NCBI GenBank assembly: GCA_025454125.1
Contig: JALOPA010000015.1
Span: 1 to 10,970, forward strand
DNA: 10,970 bases
Reading direction: 5' to 3'
Source of the DNA: Thermodesulfobacteriota bacterium
GTDB taxonomy: Bacteria > Desulfobacterota > DSM-4660 > Desulfatiglandales > HGW-15
Part shown: positions 7,424 to 10,970 of the stretch, in pieces
Layout: each line of letters starts with the position of its first letter
How positions within the stretch are numbered: the first letter of the stretch is position 1
The notes under the pieces: generated by a model
What the model saw: only the letters and a program-made list of their open reading frames with translations
Told to the model about the DNA's origin: nothing
The model's database searches: none
Made by a program: the position numbers and the translations under genes

Positions 7424-7480
7424 GCGGATCAGCGAAAGCGGGGTTCTCCGAAGCTCTCCCCAACGCTTTCATCGATCCGC
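7424..7480. repeat. Long imperfect inverted repeat in the DUF4392/bicupin gap
   Basis: The arms 7424-7440 and 7464-7480 match as inverted repeats at 14 of 17 positions: two perfect 7-bp blocks separated by a 3-nt internal mismatch. A further short G/C pairing lies inside (about 7441-7443 with 7459-7461). It sits in the gap upstream of the bicupin gene. No U-tract follows in the direction of transcription. The structure is seen; its function is not known. Confidence 0.6.
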
Positions 7481-7514
7481 AACCCCCCATACCATCCAAC
7501 GCACGTCGCCGTGA

Positions 7515-7539
7515 AGGCCCCGAAGGACTTCAGGGGCCT
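7515..7539. repeat. Stem-loop just downstream of the DUF4392 gene
   Basis: The arms AGGCCCC (7515-7521) and GGGGCCT (7533-7539) are a perfect 7-bp inverted repeat. Inside them GAAG and CTTC pair again, leaving a 2-nt apex and a single bulged base. It begins about 40 nt after the DUF4392 stop codon in the transcribed direction. It is followed by TTCACGG rather than a proper U-run, so at best it is a weak terminator or a 3'-end processing or stability structure. Confidence 0.6.
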
Positions 7540-7576
7540 CAAGCACCCGCTTCCCATGTTCCACCAAGTCAAAGAC

Positions 7577-8707
7577 TCAATCTTTCGCCGCGTATTCTTC
7601 CTTGATCCACGTGTCGAGATCTGAGATCGTTTTAATCATCTCCATGTAATTGGCCCGGCCCTCGGTCTGGGTGAGGTAGTCGTTCACCGTGTATTTCAGC
7701 TGTTCAACAAGGTAGATGTTGAAGCGTGAAGGCACTTCATCGACCCCCATTTCGGAAAAGCCATAGGGAGGTCCTGCGGAGCCGGCATTGGCCGTCAAGC
7801 GCAGGACTCTTTCCTCCACCTCTCCGTCATGCATCACTTCATGGCGCTGGAGCAGCAGAGCCAGTGCCGCCTCAATGCCATAGGCCGCCCAATTGGATAT
7901 GAAACCCACGACGAGGTGATCGACCTGGGTTGTGGCAGCCGCTCCCCCACCGCATCCGCAGTGGCACGTCGCTCCTGTAGCGAGGTATTGCTTGACCTCT
8001 TCATGGACATTACCCATTCCGATTTCATTGCCGCCGTCCCCGCACGCCACCGTGAGGATCCCTCTGCGCCTGGCCTCTTCGACCATCAAATGGTACTTGG
8101 CATTAATGGGAGTGATGTCTCTCCCGGGGAGCGAATGGTTCTTCCCCATGGCATTCGGGCTGCTTTTTTCTATGGAGATGACCGCCGCAGGATTGAGTTC
8201 ATCCAGCCAGCGTCGGATGATCTCCATGCTTTTCGCTTCATCCATGCGCGGAGAAAGAGGAGCAGCCACATACGCCCGCCGAAGAATCTTCCTCACTTCC
8301 CTGAGGTCGTCCATGACCCGAAACCCAGCCCCCTGAAAGGAAGCTTTGATGATGTCCACATGGCCGGACTCTGAAAAAACGATGGGAGTGGCACCGAGCC
8401 CGAAATTCATCGCCCGTGCCAGCCCCGCAGAACCCGGAGGGCCATCATTTTCACCGAACATATACATGGGGAGATACCATCCGGTCAGAAAGATGACTGT
8501 CCGACCGGGTCGGACTTTCTCCACAAGACTCTTGGCAGCCTGAAACGTCAGCGGGTCCCCCGTGGGAGATTTCTTCCGCGCCGCCTCGTACAGCAGATGA
8601 ATCAGAGGGTATTCGGTGCGCCGGAAGAACTTGGATCCGATAGGAGCACACACCAATCGATCAATACCATCTGAAGCCAATTTAATATCGTTTTCCGTCA
8701 GTCTCAT
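7577..8707 (-). CDS. DUF4392 protein, D-glutamate cyclase-like
   Basis: A 376-residue protein of the DUF4392 (GLUCM C-terminal) family. The characterised member is the C-terminal part of mammalian D-glutamate cyclase (DGLUCY), which interconverts D-glutamate and 5-oxo-D-proline. Signatures seen: GENDGPPGSAGLARAM (85-100), SIEKSSPNAMGKNHSLPGRDIT (about 178-199), ACGDGGNEIGMGNV (221-234) and VDHLVVGFISNWAAYG (about 262-277). Only the DUF4392 half is present; the N-terminal DUF1445 half of the animal protein is missing, as in stand-alone bacterial members. The start at 8707 is supported by AGGAGG 4 nt upstream. A cysteine cluster, CHCGC at 248-252, lies just before the SNW motif and may be unusual. 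The gene is 212 nt after tctB and 211 nt before the bicupin. With a hydantoinase/oxoprolinase pair downstream, a 5-oxoproline or lactam-ring function is a reasonable inference, but the activity of bacterial stand-alone DUF4392 proteins should not be taken as proven. Confidence 0.88.
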   Translation of the reverse strand: MRLTENDIKLASDGIDRLVCAPIGSKFFRRTEYPLIHLLYEAARKKSPTGDPLTFQAAKSLVEKVRPGRTVIFLTGWYLPMYMFGENDGPPGSAGLARAMNFGLGATPIVFSESGHVDIIKASFQGAGFRVMDDLREVRKILRRAYVAAPLSPRMDEAKSMEIIRRWLDELNPAAVISIEKSSPNAMGKNHSLPGRDITPINAKYHLMVEEARRRGILTVACGDGGNEIGMGNVHEEVKQYLATGATCHCGCGGGAAATTQVDHLVVGFISNWAAYGIEAALALLLQRHEVMHDGEVEERVLRLTANAGSAGPPYGFSEMGVDEVPSRFNIYLVEQLKYTVNDYLTQTEGRANYMEMIKTISDLDTWIKEEYAAKD

Positions 8708-8844
8708 AAAACCTCCTCTTTCGTTTTGGATGATTCCACCTTTCCCAAGCTAATGATTGGTCACTATTCGAGAACACTTTTTGCTTTCTGGTGATGCGGG
8801 GCGACCTCTCTGCCGATACCGGGGGGATCTGGGCGACTCCCCTC

Positions 8845-8859
8845 GGCGCTGCAGGCGCC
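8845..8859. repeat. Short GC stem-loop in the tctB/DUF4392 gap
   Basis: The arms GGCGC (8845-8849) and GCGCC (8855-8859) enclose a 5-nt loop. The stem is only 5 bp but all G/C. It has no U-tract on the minus strand. It lies in the 212-nt gap between tctB and the DUF4392 gene, where I see no convincing small gene and no clear promoter. Confidence 0.35.
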
Positions 8860-8905
8860 CACCCATTGAGCGCACAACCCTGACCAGAGGATTCCCTCCG
8901 CGCCG

Positions 8906-8919
8906 GAATTCATGAATTC
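8906..8919. repeat. Perfect 14-bp palindrome next to the tctB stop codon
   Basis: GAATTCATGAATTC reads identically on both strands and begins at the base directly after the tctB TGA on the minus strand. Its A/T-rich symmetric form could be an operator half-site arrangement or chance; no paired copy is seen elsewhere in the window. Confidence 0.4.
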
Positions 8920-9408
8920 TCAAAACCCAAAGACCCCTATGGGCAAAGGGATTTTCAACTTGATACGAAACAGCGAGAAAAGCCCCACGGACAGCAGGAG
9001 GGAAAGGACGACACTGCCGATCCATCCCCGCTTTCCGACAATGTGTAAGTGAAAGAAGGAAAACAGGCCTATGGTGAGCACGAAGCCCAACCATTTCATA
9101 ACGAGAGAACAGAGGACCAAAGTCCCAATAACGACACCTACATTCCGGAGACCTGACACAGTGAATGAACCCCTGGAGCCGATTTCCAAGCCCGCTTTCC
9201 TATCTCTCTTCAGCGCAATGAGGTGGATCCCACTCAGAAGGGCTCCCAGCCCCGCGATCAGAAGGCCGATCCAAAAAGGAAAAAAACCAGGCCCTGGCCC
9301 CAGGGACGTGTAGTATTTCCACGTGAAGGAATGGAAGACGATCCAGACCCCGAGCAGGATCAAGACCATTCCCGAAAACACATAACTTTTCGCAAGATCT
9401 CTTCTCAT
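8920..9408 (-). CDS. tctB: Tripartite tricarboxylate transporter small permease, TctB family
   Basis: A 162-residue inner-membrane protein, the small four-helix subunit of a TTT-family secondary importer for carboxylates, partnering the large permease encoded just upstream. Seen: hydrophobic segments at about 9-27, 44-66, 89-122 (long enough for one or two helices) and 129-147; the family motif LGPGPGFFPFW at 36-46; and the C-terminal LKIPLPIGVFGF. Length is normal for the family (about 140-170). The ATG at 9408 is preferred because GGAGAA lies 9 nt upstream; an in-frame TTG at 9426 would add six residues but overlaps that site. The gap to the tctA stop is 68 nt. The order tctA-tctB is the reverse of the common tctC-tctB-tctA arrangement. 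Confidence 0.9.
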   Translation of the reverse strand: MRRDLAKSYVFSGMVLILLGVWIVFHSFTWKYYTSLGPGPGFFPFWIGLLIAGLGALLSGIHLIALKRDRKAGLEIGSRGSFTVSGLRNVGVVIGTLVLCSLVMKWLGFVLTIGLFSFFHLHIVGKRGWIGSVVLSLLLSVGLFSLFRIKLKIPLPIGVFGF

Positions 9409-9426
9409 GGGTCTTGCTTCTCCCAA

Positions 9427-9463
9427 ACCCGCCGTGCTCCGCGCTCCTGAGTCCGCGGCGGGT
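9427..9463. repeat. Inverted repeat in the tctA/tctB gap
   Basis: The arms ACCCGCCG (9427-9434) and CGGCGGGT (9456-9463) are a perfect 8-bp inverted repeat with a 21-nt loop. It lies between the tctA stop and the tctB ribosome binding site. No U-tract beyond three U follows in the transcribed direction. It could modulate relative expression of the large and small permease genes (inference). Confidence 0.5.
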
Positions 9464-9476
9464 GGTGGAGGCTTTC

Positions 9477-10970
9477 CTAATCCACGTCTTTCACAAGGGA
9501 CCGACGTTTGCCCCGAATCTCACCGATGGCACTGGCGACAAGAAAAAACATGGCCACGCTCAGCATGATGACCGAGAGGGAGCGTTGGTAAAAAATGTCA
9601 TACGTTCCTCCCGACAGTTCAAGCGACTGCAACAGAGCCCTTTCCAGTTGAGGACCGAGGATCAGCGCAATGACCATCGGAGCAATCGGGAAGTCGAGTT
9701 TCTTCATAAGATAGCCTAGGATGCCTGCTCCGATCAGAACCTTGACGTCAAAGAGATTGTTGTTGATGCTGAACGCACCCAGAATACAAAAGATCATGAC
9801 CAACGGGGCCATCACTTCACGCGGGACTCGGACACATTGAGCCCACAGTCGTGCCAGGGGAAGGTTAAAAATCAGCAGGATAAGATTGCCGATGTAGAAA
9901 CTCGCGATGACCGCCCAAATGAATCGAGGCTGCTGCTGGAAAAGCTGCGGCCCCGGCGTCAATCCATGAAGCATGAGGGCCCCCATCATGACCGCGATTG
10001 CCGGAGTTCCGGGAATTCCAAGCGTGAAAAGAGGGATCATGGCCGCCTGGCTGTGGGCGTTGTTGGCCGATTCAGGCCCTGCAACCCCTTCGATGGCGCC
10101 CTTCCCGAAGCGGCTGGGATCTTTCGAAAGTTTTTTCTCAAATACGTAGGAGGCAAAGGTCGGCACAACCGTTATGATCCCGGGGATGATCCCAAAAAAC
10201 GCGCCGGTGATTGAGCCCCTCGCAATCGCCTTCAGGGAAGGAAACCACTCTTCCCGCTTCGGAAAAAGATTTGAAATCTTTGCCGGCCGGGAGACTTGAC
10301 CGGGGTTTTCACAAGTGCTCAAGATCTCTCCGATCCCAAAGACCCCCATCGCTATGGCGACAAAATCAATTCCTGAAAGAAATTCATTCTGGCCCAAAGT
10401 GAATCTTGCCACCCCTGAAACCGGATCGACACCCACCAATCCGATGGCAAAGCCCAGCAGTGCGGAAACGGCAGACCTCAGGATGGACTTGCCCATAAGT
10501 CCTGTGATCAAGCACAGGCCCATCGCCATAAGAGCGAAAAATTCCGGGGGACCGAATCTCAAGGCGAAAACCGCAAGGGGGGGCCCGACGATGCACAGCA
10601 GCAGCACGGCAAAACTCCCTCCGATGAAGGACCCAATGGCTGAGATCCCGAGGGCCACTCCCGCTCTTCCCTGCCTGGCCATCTCGTGGCCGTCAATGCA
10701 AGTGACCACGGAGGCCGCCTCCCCGGGCACGTTAATGAGCACGGAGGTGATGGTTCCCCCGTACATGGCGGCATAGAAAATCCCGCCGAGCATGACAATG
10801 GCTGAAATCTGATCGAGGCCGAACGTCAGAGGGATAAGAAGAGCCGTGCCCGCAGAAGGGCCGAGCCCGGGAAGGATCCCCACCATCATTCCCCAGGAGA
10901 CGCCCAGAGCGCAATAGAGAAGTCGCTCTAAGGTCAGAACATCGGTGAAGCCCGTGAAAAGAGGAACCAG
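9477..10970 (-). CDS. tctA: Tripartite tricarboxylate transporter large permease, TctA family (5' end beyond window)
   Basis: The large multi-span permease of a TTT-family importer, carrying a carboxylate or amino-acid-like solute across the inner membrane with an ion gradient, after delivery by a periplasmic binding protein. The frame is open from the stop at 9477 to the right edge, giving 497 visible residues; since TctA proteins have about 500, the start codon is probably only a few codons outside the window. Seen (numbered from the first visible residue): LLYCALGVSWGMMVGILPGLGP (about 17-38), NVPGEAASVV (80-89), HEMARQGRAG (about 95-104), GPESANNAHS (298-307) and GIPGTPAIAV (318-327), all hallmark TctA motifs, with many hydrophobic segments between them. 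The internal ATG codons at 10889 and 10886 lie within a conserved segment and are not the start. No tctC binding-protein gene is visible; it may lie to the right. Confidence 0.96.
   Translation of the reverse strand: MVPLFTGFTDVLTLERLLYCALGVSWGMMVGILPGLGPSAGTALLIPLTFGLDQISAIVMLGGIFYAAMYGGTITSVLINVPGEAASVVTCIDGHEMARQGRAGVALGISAIGSFIGGSFAVLLLCIVGPPLAVFALRFGPPEFFALMAMGLCLITGLMGKSILRSAVSALLGFAIGLVGVDPVSGVARFTLGQNEFLSGIDFVAIAMGVFGIGEILSTCENPGQVSRPAKISNLFPKREEWFPSLKAIARGSITGAFFGIIPGIITVVPTFASYVFEKKLSKDPSRFGKGAIEGVAGPESANNAHSQAAMIPLFTLGIPGTPAIAVMMGALMLHGLTPGPQLFQQQPRFIWAVIASFYIGNLILLIFNLPLARLWAQCVRVPREVMAPLVMIFCILGAFSINNNLFDVKVLIGAGILGYLMKKLDFPIAPMVIALILGPQLERALLQSLELSGGTYDIFYQRSLSVIMLSVAMFFLVASAIGEIRGKRRSLVKDVD

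Noticed and set aside
7515..7539. Intrinsic terminator after the DUF4392 gene
   Set aside because: The stem is good but the following bases (TTCACGG) are not a U-tract, so only a stem-loop is reported.
6736..7605. Plus-strand open frame covering the bicupin gene and the gap to its right
   Set aside because: Most of it is antisense to the bicupin. The part in the gap is low in recognisable protein features and contains the two inverted repeats, so I do not call a gene.
8708..8919. Promoter for the DUF4392 gene in the 212-nt gap after tctB
   Set aside because: I could not find a convincing -35/-10 pair with proper spacing. A separate transcription start here remains possible but is not supported.

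Overview
The window is one contiguous block of nine genes, all on the minus strand and so transcribed from right to left. The gene at each edge is cut off. There are no rRNA or tRNA genes, no CRISPR arrays and no insertion sequences. The largest gene-free stretches are about 210 bases. The gene families fit a bacterium with a large catabolic repertoire for organic acids and amino acids. An iron-sulfur Old Yellow Enzyme-type flavoprotein, a tripartite tricarboxylate transporter (TTT) and a hydantoinase/oxoprolinase pair suggest a proteobacterial or Desulfobacterota-like, possibly anaerobic, organism. That taxonomic guess is inference from gene content only and is weak.

Layout in transcription order (right to left): (1) tctA-type large permease, running off the right edge, then tctB-type small permease, together the membrane part of a TTT-family solute importer; (2) a DUF4392 protein, related to the catalytic part of D-glutamate cyclase; (3) a two-domain cupin; (4) a fused FMN/4Fe-4S/FAD ene-reductase of the 2,4-dienoyl-CoA reductase / 2-enoate reductase family; (5) an MmgE/PrpD-family dehydratase or decarboxylase; (6) a class IV branched-chain-type aminotransferase; (7) a hydantoinase B/oxoprolinase subunit; (8) the N-terminal part of a hydantoinase A/oxoprolinase subunit, overlapping the previous gene by 8 nt and running off the left edge.

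The genes are co-directional, separated by 30 to 212 nt or overlapping, and mostly preceded by recognisable ribosome binding sites, so they look like one operon or two or three nested transcription units. A plausible reading is a catabolic island in which a small carboxylate or amino-acid derivative is imported by TctAB (the binding protein is not in the window), a lactam or cyclic imide is formed or opened by the DUF4392 and HyuBA proteins, and the carbon skeleton is processed by transamination, dehydration and C=C reduction. The DUF4392-HyuBA pairing points to 5-oxoproline (pyroglutamate) chemistry: D-glutamate cyclase produces 5-oxo-D-proline and oxoprolinases open that ring with ATP. The substrate itself cannot be read from sequence.

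The four longest intercistronic gaps all contain GC-rich inverted repeats without a following U-tract. The best is a 14-bp stem that is fully paired only as minus-strand RNA. They may be mRNA processing or stability elements rather than classical terminators.
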